64,000 bases of DNA from Evernia prunastri (GCA_003184365.1 NKYR01000001.1:186001-250000); one strand, 5' to 3'; shown: positions 21,721 to 32,385, counted from the first letter of the stretch. Notes: generated from the letters alone by a model not told the origin. Numbers and translations are program-made.

Positions 21721-23811
21721 AGAGCATCAACGGCATGCATTTTCATGGCGTTATCGCAGCAGCTTAAGGTCAAAGGCGTCATCGGGGCACCATCGGCGAA
21801 TACCAAATATGTTCTATTCGACGCATCCAGGGAGGTGGCAATTTTTAGAGCATTCGCTTCTTACGATCATTAATCACACTATACAATGTACCAACACCAA
21901 TACCGACGACGCAGGTAACGCTTAATCAGCATGCTGGTGTACTATTATTCATGACAAGGATTGTCTTACGGGAAGCATGAGGAAAATTAGGGGGGATGAA
22001 AGGGGTTGGATGAGCTGAGGTTGTTGGATGGGATGGATGATGCATGGCTGATGATGGAGACAAGCTTGCGAGGGAAGGGATGGAGGAAGGGAGAGGAGAT
22101 GTATTCAAGCCGCATCCATGCGTATGGAGACAGTGAATCAAAGTCTTGACATCTACATCGCTTGCCAATGGAGGTCTTACATCCAGGCGTGAGCTGCAAG
22201 CAGTGCGGCCATGAATCCTTGCTGGCATTACTAGTAGTGAGGTAGTTGGAATAGTATGGTTCTTAGTGGGAAGAAAGGATGATTATCTATGAAGGAAGAA
22301 GAACCCTGCAGGAGGATATCTACTCCTGCTGACTAAGACTTATGCTAGCTAACCGGTCCCACCTTCCAACTGAGGTGCCCTTTAAGGCCCGGTTCTGCAA
22401 CCACATATTTTGAAGATATACCAGCATATTTTCGCTTACTCAGCCAAACTGCAGTTTGAAAATATCCAAAACAAGGTCTGAGCTTGTTTTGGGCCAAATT
22501 GAACGCTAAGTAAAGGCGATATCTGGATAAAATATCTACAGAGATTGACTTCTCAACGTGTAAAACAATTACAATTTTGCGCTATTCTATCAACTGAGTA
22601 TATAGACTTCTTACTCTCGAACGTACTCTTTCAAATATTTTTATTCTTTGTGGTGATGCTTTTATTTTCGGGGCTTGAAGCCTGTAGACTTTAGGGTCAC
22701 TTACGACAGCCTTAAGCCATATTTTCATGTGCCAAGAGATTTGAAAATATGTTGGAATATTTAAGTTTCAGCCCTATCGAGTATCCGCCATGCTCTTTAT
22801 CGTTTGATGTCCAACGCTGGTACTGTCGACTTGAGAACTCGTTTGCGATTGATATAATCCTATTTGGATTAAGATGTAAGGGAGGTATCGGATTAGAATA
22901 CGTTGGTTGACTGCTGCTCGCTGCTGTTTCGGTGAGATTGATTGATTGATTGGAAAGAGGTTCGTTGTCTACTTACAGTACTCTCTTCTTAAGGGTAAGT
23001 ATCGTCGAATGAATACCCTGAAGACGGGAGAATATCTACATTCTCAGGTTTCTGTTGCAAATTGGTGTGGCTTCGCCAAGGGATTGTGCTTGGTTATGGG
23101 ATTCTGTCTCGCGTTGGTTGGAAGCTGGGATGGGGCTGTTGAGCCCCACCCCCTCCGGAAGGGTTTCTTATGTGATTGAGGTGCTCTGGCGGGCTTACTT
23201 TTTCTCCCCCAAAGGCCCATGGATAATGATGGGGATGCTGGTCTCCATCTCTCGAGAGTGTGCGTCCCTGCTCCGCTTACTCCTCCGTATGTTTTAGTCC
23301 CGTGCCACACTCGGGGTGCTGCGGTAAAGAGGCGAACGACCGAAGCAGCGGCGACATGATCAGCTGCAACAGGTTCTGCGAATATCCAACCAGTGATCAC
23401 AGCTCTCAGAGTCCCCTCCGTCATCAGCAGTGAAATTACGTGGGCTATGGATTTCCCTTCTTCCTTGGCGACCACTTTGGAAACATCGACTGGTGCCGCT
23501 ATCCGATTGGTTGCTCTGTTGTCTCTCGACGATTGGACGATTTTCTCTCGGTTGTTTCAAAAGCAGGGCATAGGCCAGGATGTCTCCTCTACGACAAATG
23601 GAATTTGGCAAACCAATGGTTAAGGACTTCTGCCTTACACAGTGTCCTCGTGGTATTGCTGCAGACACTATACCCCTCTTCTTCGCCTTATTGTGTTTTT
23701 GTCTCTCCCCCCTCTTTTGCTTCATTCTTCGCTTTGAACTACGCCAACGGGTTTAAGTATTGTTGCAAGAACATTTGTACACTCAAGGTGCCCCTGCTGG
23801 ATCGAATCAAC
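21721..23811. other. Long intergenic region with an AT-rich insert
   Basis: About 2.1 kb between the propeller gene and the tandem family. The part 22390-22930 is AT-rich and contains palindromes and imperfect terminal repeats (listed separately). The rest carries only short, overlapping frames. Confidence 0.4.
22398..22765. repeat. Possible MITE-like remnant with imperfect inverted ends
   Basis: The left end reads CCACATATTTTGAAGATATA. The right end, read on the minus strand, gives CCAACATATTTTCAAATCTC, so the two form an imperfect inverted pair about 320 bp apart. Inside lie a perfect 14-bp palindrome CAAACTGCAGTTTG (22445-22458) and a perfect hairpin CCAAAACAAG / GTCTGAG / CTTGTTTTGG (22466-22492). 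No target-site duplication or coding part could be seen, so this may simply be AT-rich spacer. Confidence 0.3.
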
Positions 23812-24696
23812 ATGCCACGCCACGTGAAACGCAAAAAGGGCGGTAAGCTCACTCATATCCATCCGTGTGGCAAGTCTAATGTTAGAATCAGGGACGAAGG
23901 CGGTACCTATCGTTGGTCCTAGAGAAAAACCAAAGACTTTGCGCATCGATGATCCTCGTAGAGAATCAAAGATCGGCGAGGACATTCTTGACCATGATCT
24001 GGACGAGGGCGAAGTTTACAATCCATGAACAGAGCCAAAATCCTCACTGGACAGCAAACTCATCGAGATCTTGCCGAAGCTCAGATGGAAGGCGGCTTCG
24101 CTCACGGTGGCTACGGTTTCAGTGGTTACGGTTCCGGCTATGGATACTCGCCTAACGCATCCGGCAGTTCAAACCAAGTTCAAAGTGCTCCAGAACCACT
24201 CGACTGTGCACCGCCCCAGACTATTCGGGTCGTCAGATTCCCTAAAGATGACATTGAGCCTAGTTTCGTGTGGAGGCAAACTGTTGACGTGAAAGCGGAC
24301 AGACACCACGGCGACGCGAAGCTTAACCACATTCCCGACTTTCGTGAGGATTGGGGCCCGAATGCAAACTGGAAGGTGTACCGTATGGCGTATCGTGTCT
24401 TCGTTGCGCCTGAAGATATTCAGGAGGAAAAGCTCCACGGCAGATACTTCATCTTCGTCACCCGCGATCCCGGCTACGAGAAAAGTACCCACAAACTCAC
24501 CGGAGGGTATGGGAGGCATATTCACGAGGACTTCTTCATCGCGAAGGTTGGGACGTACCCGGATCGTAATAGGCGGACAAACTATGTGAATGTGCCGGAC
24601 GAGTTCTTGTCAGCGACGACCAAAGATGGTCGGAAGTTGTATGGCTGCCGACTGGCGGAGACCAAAAGATCCATGATAGAATCCATCCTAGGATGA
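23812..24696 (+). CDS. Tandem-family gene A (unrecognised domain, most diverged copy)
   Basis: Probable three-exon gene: 23812-23842, 23892-24013 and 24055-24696, giving 264 residues. Exon 1 starts MPRHVKRKKGG. A 49-nt GTAAGC...CAG intron then leads to TKAVPIVGPREKPKTLRIDD. The second intron (24014-24054, GTTTAC...ACAG) would be only 41 nt. If it is not spliced, a 55-residue protein ends at TGA 24026-24028 and a separate 223-residue frame starts at the overlapping ATG 24025. The main part has a Gly/Tyr-rich stretch (GGYGFSGYGSGYGYSPN), then the family pattern: an N-terminal strand TIRVVRFPKDD, IPDFREDWGPNANW (about 143-156), and HEDFFIAKV (about 209) with a following Tyr. I do not recognise the domain. 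It is the first of seven related same-strand genes. Confidence 0.6.
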
Positions 24697-26033
24697 TGAT
24701 TCCCTGATAGACGCGACTTAGCTTATGGTGTGTACGAATTCTGATATTCCAATTGTTGAATCCAACGTTATATGGATCGGCGCTCATACATGTATGCAGT
24801 ACTTTAGACCGAAGGCTCCACGCGTCAATGTAAATTTGCCGCGTCTTCCATCACGTCTCCGTCTTCTCTCTCTTCTCGCTCAACTTGCGTGAGGACCGTG
24901 TGCCAATTTTAGATGACCATAGCGTGCTTTTCTCCCTTGGATCAATAATGTTGACCATGTCCATTCGTCGCAGCGCTCACGTCCACATACGTCGCTTCAT
25001 GGAGCTTCTGAAATAGCGTTCGAGAGGTCTTGTTCCGGTAGTCAGTATTCACTTCCAGGCCACGGTGGCAGCAATGTTTTCAAGGGCACGATAAGGTGAA
25101 CAGCAACCCTCCCTTTCTACTCCAGCGGTCAGCAGAGCTCAATAAAGCCCAGGATCAACCAAGGTAAATGCGTAGGCCCCAGCATCTAAATCGTGCATAC
25201 TGATGTGCGAGCAGTAATCACCCCCCACCCCGACCCCGAGATATCTACAAGCCACGACCTTAAAACAAGTCTTCTTCAGGGCTCCGAATAACCTCTCCTA
25301 CCTCTGCCCTCAATCTCAGAGCCATATCTCTGCCTAAAGCTGCATCCAAGCCCAAATTTCAGATCTCAAGCTAATGAATGGAAGAATGAGACCGTGATGT
25401 CACTGTGACTTGAATTGCTATTGTATAAGTCCTGGAAGTGATTGCGAGTAGGAAAGGCGGTGGCAAAAGATGCTCAAGTATAGGGCAGATTAACGAGGGG
25501 TTTAATGCATTATCCAGCTCCTCGTTCATTGCTACCAGCCAGCTTTTCCGATTGCGAAGCTTCTCGGACAATTCAACGCTTTTCACATCCCTCCTCCATC
25601 CGCGTAAATCAGTATTCAAATTTTCAAAGCAAGAATCTTCAAAGTGCCTGCTTCGCAAAACGTCAGCCAAGAAGAGCTTGGGGGAGCATTGATAAGTTTC
25701 TGTACGGTGCGAAATTACCACTCTAATCCCCATTCGCCCTTTGATCCAATTGGCTTGCGATCTCCGTCCACACACACGGACTACTGGACTGTTCTCGTGA
25801 CCCTGGAAGCAATCTTATTCCGCCATACTTATCTATCCCGTGATTCTCTCTGGCTTCCCCTCCATCCTCTGCGTCATCCTACTTATTCCCCTCCATTGTG
25901 CGGTCGGGAATCGAAACGTTCACATCTTGGGGGAATTGGTTAAAAAAATAGAGTAAGTGTTAATGGTATACTACACCTATCCTATTAGATCGTCATTTTC
26001 GCTCACGATGGTAACACGCAAGTACAGCCATAA
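24697..26033. other. Intergenic region
   Basis: About 1.3 kb between family genes A and B. A minus-strand frame of 134 codons (25371-25775) has no recognisable features. The stretch just before gene B contains GAGTAAGTGTTAATGG, which could be part of a 5' leader intron. The 3' element found after genes C to G is not present here. Confidence 0.35.
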
Positions 26034-26954
26034 ATGGCCTCTTCATCCAAAGATGTGCCACCCCGCCCGAATCACGAGTCGGATGGGTCTGGTGACGATG
26101 TTTCAAATTCTAAGAAACATCGAGCTGCAACAAACAAAGAAAATCAACCCGCACGCCCTACCATCACAGCGATTCGGATACCTGCCGACAAGACGCTACC
26201 CTACTTGGTCGACCTAGAACTCATCGAGGCAACTAAAGAATATCACTTCGAGCTCCACGATTGCAATCTGTTACACCGCAGCCATTCCGATGACACACAG
26301 AGTGCGCATCATCATTCTAGTGATTTCTTCAACCCAGTGGCGGATGACGCTCACATCAACGTTCATCAATCGTACGACACGGTAATCCCTTTGCAGAGAA
26401 AGACTGCTTGGCCCTTGGAAAACCTCGAATACAAAGCCCTTTCGGGTCCCCATTCATACGGCAATGACATTGGCGCGTTCCTTCACGTTCCACTTGCCGA
26501 GAGAACAGAAAATCCGCACCTGACCTTCACGCACGCCAGTCTACGTCTTCAGCCCAACGTCGTCGACCCGTTTTGGAGATCCGAAGAAGCCTGGAAGCAA
26601 CGAGCTTTCCAACGCTTGTACGCCTTCCCGCGAGAGGAAGCCGATCTGGAGATGATGACTGGCGAATACCATATCCTGTTCACCCACTTGGTGGGACAGG
26701 GTCTCCGTCCTAACAGGTATTCCAAGTTCCGCGTCTGGGGCGACGCGTTCGTGTTGAAGATGGCCAGCGGCAAGAACGAGGCGGGCGATTGGTACTACGA
26801 GGACATGCCGGAAGAGATGCTGCACTGTTCGTTGGGGAATCAGTGTTTGGAGACGCTGACGAATGTGAAGCCAGTCACCTGGAAGACTATGGTGGGGGAG
26901 AGGGGCAATGGGCCGCCTGGGGTGATCTCGTATGGCACGGGGCTGAGGGGTTAG
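26034..26954 (+). CDS. Tandem-family gene B (unrecognised domain)
   Basis: Intronless 306-residue frame beginning MASSSKDVPPRPNHESDG. A polar N-terminus (about 1-45) precedes TITAIRIPADKTLPYLVDLE, which corresponds to the N-terminal strand shared by the family. A His/Asp-rich insert follows. The domain occupies about residues 170-265: QPNVVDPFWRSEEAWKQRA, then GEYHILFTHLVGQGLRPN, then WGDAFVLKMASGKNEAGDWYYED. The conserved Trp...AlaTrp pair, YH, LRPN, GDAF and W-Y-[ED] positions match genes C to G. No signal peptide, membrane span or known catalytic motif is visible, so a soluble intracellular protein is likely (inference). Confidence 0.72.
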   Translation: MASSSKDVPPRPNHESDGSGDDVSNSKKHRAATNKENQPARPTITAIRIPADKTLPYLVDLELIEATKEYHFELHDCNLLHRSHSDDTQSAHHHSSDFFNPVADDAHINVHQSYDTVIPLQRKTAWPLENLEYKALSGPHSYGNDIGAFLHVPLAERTENPHLTFTHASLRLQPNVVDPFWRSEEAWKQRAFQRLYAFPREEADLEMMTGEYHILFTHLVGQGLRPNRYSKFRVWGDAFVLKMASGKNEAGDWYYEDMPEEMLHCSLGNQCLETLTNVKPVTWKTMVGERGNGPPGVISYGTGLRG

Positions 26955-27080
26955 GGTCACCCGAGTCCCATGTTGTTTGACGCTCTGACTGTTTCACAGA
27001 TTGAAGACCTTTGTCTGGAGGCCTTGTGTTTCAGGCTTTGGTGCGGCTCCCCGACTAGCTCGCAGGCTCTCCTCGACAGC

Positions 27081-27087
27081 ATATAAG
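27081..27087 (+). promoter_or_regulatory. TATA-like element of family gene C
   Basis: ATATAAG lies 185 bp before the ATG of gene C, followed by CCTGGTATCC and a pyrimidine-rich leader. Comparable elements precede genes D to G. Confidence 0.5.
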
Positions 27088-27212
27088 CCTGGTATCCCCC
27101 CATTAGACCCGGCTTCGACAAAACTTCACTTCCTTCACTCACACTTCCTTCCTCATCTCGCTGCTTTCTCGTTCATCGCAACGGAACATAATCTATCACT
27201 TCATCATAATCG

Positions 27213-27269
27213 CCATCACCGTCACCGTCACCGTCACCGTCACCACCACCACCATCATCATCACCACCG
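27213..27269. repeat. Simple repeat (CACCGT)n and (CAC)n in a 5' leader
   Basis: Four copies of CACCGT followed by CAC/CAT triplets lie directly before the ATG of family gene C, within its presumed 5' untranslated region. Confidence 0.9.
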
Positions 27270-27271
27270 CG

Positions 27272-27932
27272 ATGGAGGCTATCAACGGACAGCATGAAAG
27301 CCACATTGCCCAGGAGACGGTAGGAAATCCACTCTCATGTACACCTTCCACTAACGATTACGACTTAGCGTCCCAGTGGCCCAGACACCGAGTCTGGAAA
27401 AAGGGCTACTTCCAAAATCCAAGTCCTCGTCCTCCATGCGCATGGTATTGAAATGAAGTGGAGCGTACAAACTCTCGACACCATTGAACAGACCATCATG
27501 GCGGAAGCGCGTTCCGCTAACCCGGCACTCAATCCTTCCGTCTTCTGCCCCACCGGTACCATCGGCCAGCCAAATGTTCGCTTTCTGCCAGACTTGAGCC
27601 AAGGTAAATATTGGCCGCCTCATGCCTGGGATGAACGAGCAGCAATCGAAACGCAACACCACCATTTCTTCTTCACGCAAGCCGAAGGAGATAAGCTGCT
27701 TCCAAATGGTTTCTTGGCCAATTACATCGCGGGTGATGCGTTTATCCTGAAGCTTTCCAATACTCCGGATCAAGATGGGGTGTGGTCTTATGAGGATCTC
27801 CTCCCGGGTCTCACGAAGGAGGAATTGCAGGAGGAAGCTAAGAAGCTGTTCGATGAACTGTTCCTCACATCTGGGAAATGGCTGGACGACGTAGCCATGC
27901 CAATTAAGTTCAGAGGTCGCCCTACTGCTTGA
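27272..27932 (+). CDS. Tandem-family gene C (unrecognised domain)
   Basis: Two exons, 27272-27319 and 27369-27932, with a phase-0 intron (GTAGGA...TTAG) give 203 residues starting MEAINGQHESHIAQETRPSG. The family layout is clear. An N-terminal strand SKIQVLVLHAHG is followed by QPNVRFLPDLSQGKYWPPHAW (split by a longer spacer), then RAAIETQHHHFFFTQAEGD, LLPN, AGDAFILKLSNTPDQDGVWSYED, and a charged helix LTKEELQEEAKKLFDELF. The early intron just after a short first coding exon is also seen in gene D. A copy of the shared 3' element follows the stop at 27996. The function is unknown. Confidence 0.75.
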
Positions 27933-27995
27933 GTTGAGTGGCGTGGAGCAACTGAGGCGCTGGTGGGAAGTTTGATGTGATGGAAGCGCGAATAC

Positions 27996-28029
27996 ACTGT
28001 CCTTACTGCTGGTTTACGCATGCCTTGTT
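27996..28029 (+). repeat. Shared 3' element, copy after gene C
   Basis: ACTGTCCTTACTGCTGG, then TTTACGCATGCCTTGTT, 63 bp after the gene C stop. It matches the elements after genes D to G (pattern ACTGTCNTTACTG, a short spacer, then AAGCATGC). Confidence 0.75.
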
Positions 28030-28606
28030 CATACTGTTATCATCTACAGCGCCGCCCTAGAAATTAGAGCGAGCTCATGTATCAGCGCGGAGGAAGTGCA
28101 GTGTCCGTTATTCTAATTAGTAGGTTTCTTCGATATAGCCTATATTACAACAAGGCGGGAGACCATATTGTCCCAGTAAGCAGGGTATTAGACGATCCTA
28201 AGTGACAGACCGCCTAGACAGAGACGGTACTAGGTGTTAAGAGAGTATGGAGCCATAATGCACGCAGCCGGACCAAATCAGAGCCCAGAGATAGCGCACG
28301 GTCGCTGTAGGAGATTCGGGTGGTCACAGTGGTACCGGGTAATCTTACTGCCTTATTATTCACCAGGTAAGCAAGCATGCCTGTCTTGAATGACACTTTT
28401 TGAGACCATCCACAAGCGCTAAAACGTTGCAGTGAAGTACGCCTCGTTTCAAGCCTCGATCTCTTCCATTTGCCATTCGCCGCCCAATCTTCACCCCTCC
28501 TTCGGTTTTCAAACGGCAAGCATGATTCATGACCTCTGGATACGAAACGTACGACCGGGCAGTGCACATTCATGGCTCGGTGCCTTTCGGGCGGTTCCTC
28601 GCCGGC

Positions 28607-28614
28607 TACATAAG
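28607..28614 (+). promoter_or_regulatory. TATA-like element of family gene D
   Basis: TACATAAG followed by CCGGGTCTTCC lies about 245 bp before the ATG of gene D, at a position comparable to the TATA elements of genes C, E, F and G. Confidence 0.4.
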
Positions 28615-28857
28615 CCGGGTCTTCCCCTCCATGGCTTCTGATTCCATATTTGCAGACATCACACGAAATTCTGGAAAATCTTCCGCTTTCTCATCCCATT
28701 CTTCAAACATCACCAATAACACAGACCCCACGACAGAGATCCACAACACAGACCCTACAACACAAATCTCACAACACAGATCCTCTTTCCACTTCTCATC
28801 GCAGCCCTCACCCATCAATTGCAACACGGCAGTACTGGACGCACCACCAAGAGCATA

Positions 28858-29618
28858 ATGTCTTCCAACCTGAACACGTTCTCCAAGGAAAAGCTTCCAA
28901 AAGGTCTTAGCGACTCGGATGTAAGTTGCAATCAAAACACATGCTACTTTTACTCATTATCCAACTCCAGCTCACGGCGCAAAGAATTCGCGATCAGCTC
29001 GCGACAGTCCCTACGAGTATCAGAGTCTGGACCCTTCCTCAAAATGGAGATCCGCCATTCATGGAAGAGCTTGAAACCATCGAAATGGAGATCTCAGAGC
29101 CGACTCGCTTCAATGACGTCGACTCCGCTACTCAGACTGCGTCTGACCAAAAGGAGGTACCTGCAATTCCCAATTTTCTAAGTTTTTACTTGGGGAAAGC
29201 TATTAGCAATGCCGACATGAAGACTTTCGAGGAGGCTGCTGGTGGAAACAACCATGAGGACCTGATCTTAAGACGCGATGGTGCGGCTATTAATAGCGAT
29301 TGTCAGCCTGGTATTCTCCGCCTGCCCGACGTCCGGTCGAGATGGCTCGATGAAGGGTGGACCCAGCGCGCTGCGTGCTATATTAAATGGCAACCTTATC
29401 ACCTGTTCTACACACGCGCAAAGGGAGGTTCCTTGACTCTGAACAAACACCTCAAAACAAAGCTGGCCGACAAGGCCATCGGTCTGAAGGATGAGGTGTA
29501 CGGCGATGCGTTCCTTCTGAGCATCTCGATCACTTGGGACGCTGGGCGGCGTTGCTACACGGATGTCAATCCCGAATTATGTGAGCACATCTTCCGTACC
29601 AATAATGTTTACCAATGA
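28858..29618 (+). CDS. Tandem-family gene D (unrecognised domain)
   Basis: Two exons, 28858-28920 and 28971-29618, with a phase-0 intron (GTAAGT...CCAG) give 236 residues starting MSSNLNTFSKEKLPKGLSDSD. TSIRVWTLPQNGDPPFMEEL strongly resembles gene E (TSIKAYTIPIDVEIDPFMEQL). The domain then shows QPGILRLPDVRSRWLDEGW (about 130-148), RAACYIKWQPYHLFYTRAKGG, a short insert, YGDAFLLSISITWDAG and RRCYTDV. Unspliced, the frame would start at 28926 with a false hydrophobic N-terminus made of intron sequence (MQSKHMLLLLIIQLQ), which should not be read as a signal peptide. Confidence 0.75.
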
Positions 29619-29712
29619 ATGTTATGGGGACGAGGAAGGGAACGCGCCTTGGGTAGTTTGGATGACGGCGGAAACCTGAAAGTTGGAAATGACGCATGCG
29701 CTATTGCTAATA

Positions 29713-29752
29713 CACTGTCCTTACCTTACTGCTGGGTTAAGCATGCCTGTTT
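29713..29752 (+). repeat. Shared 3' element, copy after gene D
   Basis: CACTGTCCTTACCTTACTG, then CTGGGTTAAGCATGCCTG, about 95 bp after the gene D stop. Relative to the other copies it has a 5-bp internal duplication (CTTAC). Confidence 0.75.
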
Positions 29753-30328
29753 GATAGAATTATCGTGTACACCGACAGCTCAGAATGTGATTCCCCGGTC
29801 ATCTCTCGCAACCAATACGGCTGGCTTTAGCATGTGCCTTACCCGCCCAGTTGTTCTGCCCTCTTCAATCTCTGTACATCTTTTGCCAATGCTTTAAGCA
29901 AGCCCACGGGAGTTACAAGGTAACCAAGACACAGACATGTTCAAGGTCCCCAGTCGAGCACCGCTTTTGCTGCCCACGGCCTGGCTAGACTCTGCCCGCC
30001 AGGTATCAAGCCGTGCTTTAGCCACCTGCACGCGCCCTCGCAACATGCCTCCCTGTCTTCTTTGCATTGACTACCTGCGAAAAAGAACCTCGACTGACAT
30101 GAGATCTTCTGCTGATTTGAAAATTCATAGCGCAGTCTCGAACAGGACGTCAGCCTCAGGGAATGCCTTTCAGGCGGCTCCACATCTTCGACCCCTTTGC
30201 GAGTCCTCTTGCCCGTAAAGCTAGAAACTCGGGTTGAACATCCGATTGAAACGTGTTTAGGCTTCGTCACTTTCTCGATTTCGGGCTTTACACCCGTCTC
30301 GGATTCCTTGTGAGTCAGCGCTTCCCTG

Positions 30329-30336
30329 TATATAAG
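30329..30336 (+). promoter_or_regulatory. TATA box of family gene E
   Basis: TATATAAG followed by ACCAGCTTCTCTTCC lies about 234 bp before the gene E ATG. Gene F has TATATAAG followed by GTCAGCTTTTCTCC, so similarity extends beyond the TATA core. Confidence 0.6.
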
Positions 30337-30569
30337 ACCAGCTTCTCTTCCTTCTGCTTGACTTTTCCAGCAGACAGAATCTTCCCTTTGCATTCCTGCA
30401 ATCCTCCTCCATTCATCCCTCTTCCACACTCGCAGCTTGTCGACATCGGAAAAACCATCAACAATACACTGACCAGATCTCCCTGCGTGAGCAGATCACC
30501 CCTACTTCCCCTAGAGATCCTTTATTGACTATCAGAGAGTAGCGCCTCGTCAATCGAATCGACGCAAAC

Positions 30570-31679
30570 ATGGCTTCCGCTCCCACGTCCATCAAGGCTT
30601 ACACTATCCCTATAGATGTTGAAATTGACCCTTTTATGGAACAACTTCAACTCATCAAGACGCCCATGCTGGACCTCAGTTATCCCGGTCGCGGTGAACT
30701 TAATCCCGAAAATCAGGCAAGGCTAGACCAACTCAAGACCGAGGCAGCGGAGACACATCTCGTCTATGACTTGCCCGAAGGTGCAGCAAACGGTGTCCAT
30801 CAAAGCGTTTACCTGGGCCGCTATCAGCCCGATATCTCCCTCCTACCTGACACTCGCAAACGTTGGAAGGCTGAAGGGTGGAATGGCTGGGAAAAGCGCG
30901 CCGCGATCGCTATGGGCGGATACCATCTGTTCTACTCCCGAGTAGAAGGAGGACCATTGGGTCCGAATGAGCATACCTATGGGCGAGTGTCAGGCGAAAT
31001 GTTCCTTCTGAGAGTTTCCACGACCGCGGATGAACAGGGGCGACGGTACTACGTGGACGCCGAAGAATTGGGCGACCTCCGGAAATTCATCGTCAAGCTC
31101 ACCCACCTGAATTACTATGGGGGACAGCAGGTGGAAACCGATATCCGGGCTTTCTTGCTTCCTCAAGATGGAACCCCGCCGCATACACAATACATCACGA
31201 CCGTCCCGAAATATCACATCCTGCCACCTACTTACATGGAAGACTTTAGTCGTGCAGAAAAAAGCATTTTTCTCGCTTTGAAGAAGAAGGGATACCTCTC
31301 TCGTGTCGTCTCATGGAAGGCTGAGCAGACTTCGCGCCCATCCGTTGAGACGCACCCCCTACCCGACACTCTCCCACAACGCCCAGACCAATGGACCGAA
31401 AAAGCCTGGAACCTACGCATGACGATCGGTGACGACAAATACCACATGTTCCTCGCACTTGCAGACGGTTCACAGCGTCCCAATCAGACTCTCAGAAGGC
31501 ATTGTACTCTGTGGGGGGATGTGCTCGTTCTGAAGGTCTCCGAGGGTGTAGATACCAATGGGCGGTGGTTTTACGTGGATTTTGATGCTGATGCTGAATT
31601 GCCTCCAGGACTGCTGGAGTCCTTCACCAAGCAGTTGAGAGTTGCCTTGGCAGGTATGATGGATATAAGCGTTGAGTAG
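30570..31679 (+). CDS. Tandem-family gene E, two copies of the unrecognised domain
   Basis: Intronless 369-residue protein starting MASAPTSIKAYTIPIDVEID. It contains the family domain twice. Copy 1 (about 85-170) reads QPDISLLPDTRKRWKAEGW, RAAIAMGGYHLFYSRVEGG, LGPN, SGEMFLLRVSTTADEQGRRYYVD. Copy 2 (about 262-345) reads TLPQRPDQWTEKAWNLRMTI, DDKYHMFLALADGSQRPN, LWGDVLVLKVSEGVDTNGRWFYVD. The spacer between them (RAFLLPQDGTPPHTQYITT) may correspond to a second N-terminal strand. Copy 2 is closer to the single domain of gene G (PKRPEHWTEEAWNKR) than to copy 1, which suggests that gene G or a relative arose from it. No signal peptide or known catalytic motif is visible. Confidence 0.8.
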   Translation: MASAPTSIKAYTIPIDVEIDPFMEQLQLIKTPMLDLSYPGRGELNPENQARLDQLKTEAAETHLVYDLPEGAANGVHQSVYLGRYQPDISLLPDTRKRWKAEGWNGWEKRAAIAMGGYHLFYSRVEGGPLGPNEHTYGRVSGEMFLLRVSTTADEQGRRYYVDAEELGDLRKFIVKLTHLNYYGGQQVETDIRAFLLPQDGTPPHTQYITTVPKYHILPPTYMEDFSRAEKSIFLALKKKGYLSRVVSWKAEQTSRPSVETHPLPDTLPQRPDQWTEKAWNLRMTIGDDKYHMFLALADGSQRPNQTLRRHCTLWGDVLVLKVSEGVDTNGRWFYVDFDADAELPPGLLESFTKQLRVALAGMMDISVE

Positions 31680-31728
31680 TGTTAAGAAGCCGGGGATATG
31701 AGGAGGAGCCGGATGCTGTTGTTGGACT

Positions 31729-31765
31729 ACTCTGTCGTTACTGTCTGGTTCAAGCATGCTTGTTT
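31729..31765 (+). repeat. Shared 3' element, copy after gene E
   Basis: ACTCTGTCGTTACTGTCTGG, then TTCAAGCATGCTTGTTTT, 50 bp after the gene E stop. Confidence 0.75.
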
Positions 31766-31978
31766 TACTTATTTATATTGTATGATGGCAGGCTAGGAGC
31801 ATGAATCTCACCAAGGCCATGTTTCAGCGCTGTAGTGCAGTATCTCCACCTTCAGCCAAGACCATCTTATCGCCCTATCAATCTTGGCCTTTCGATTTCT
31901 ATCATAGATGTATTCCCCGCGACGCAAGAGCCCTAGTGAGTCAATTAGCTGAATCGCACGTTTTACAATGGTCTCTCG

Positions 31979-31979
<1 letters not shown>

Positions 31980-32021
<42 letters not shown>
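31980..32021. repeat. Poly-C homopolymer of 42 nt
   Basis: An uninterrupted run of 42 C residues lies between genes E and F, followed by a pyrimidine-rich tail. It is not in a supported gene. Its exact length may be affected by sequencing. Confidence 0.9.
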
Positions 32022-32385
32022 ACTCTCCCCCCTCCACCACCTCGGATGCTCGGACCATACACTTGCGGCGAAACGAAACACTTACCCAAAACATTCGCCT
32101 GCCGGACTTCGAGCGACACCTGGATCTTATTGGATGTCTTTCGCAACAGCTTTAGCCCTTACACCTTCATGTTTCAGGCTATGCCTCAGCCTCCTCTGAT
32201 GTCTTGCATGCAGTCGTCCCTTTCCGGCCCCTACCTTGGGTGCACCGTCTGCGATCTGGGAAGCTAGCTGAAACAAATCTACGAAACACTTGGCTGATAC
32301 TTGTGTTTGGACATTTCTCCTCCCTCCTCATGTTTCAAAGCTGTGAGTCATCTCATAGATACCCTGTCGGGCACTTCTCAAAGTC

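Noticed and set aside
23440..23922. 160-codon plus-strand frame
   Set aside because: It runs through the supported first exon and intron of gene A in the same frame but has no protein-like content upstream of MPRHVK.
25371..25775. 134-codon minus-strand frame
   Set aside because: No recognisable motif, ordinary composition for spacer, competing frames on the other strand.
28926..28970. Hydrophobic N-terminus (signal-peptide-like) of family gene D
   Set aside because: It is translated intron sequence. The GTAAGT...CCAG intron connects an upstream exon instead.
31801..32199. 132-codon plus-strand frame with a poly-Pro run
   Set aside because: The frame exists because the poly-C tract has no stops; the flanks show no coding character.
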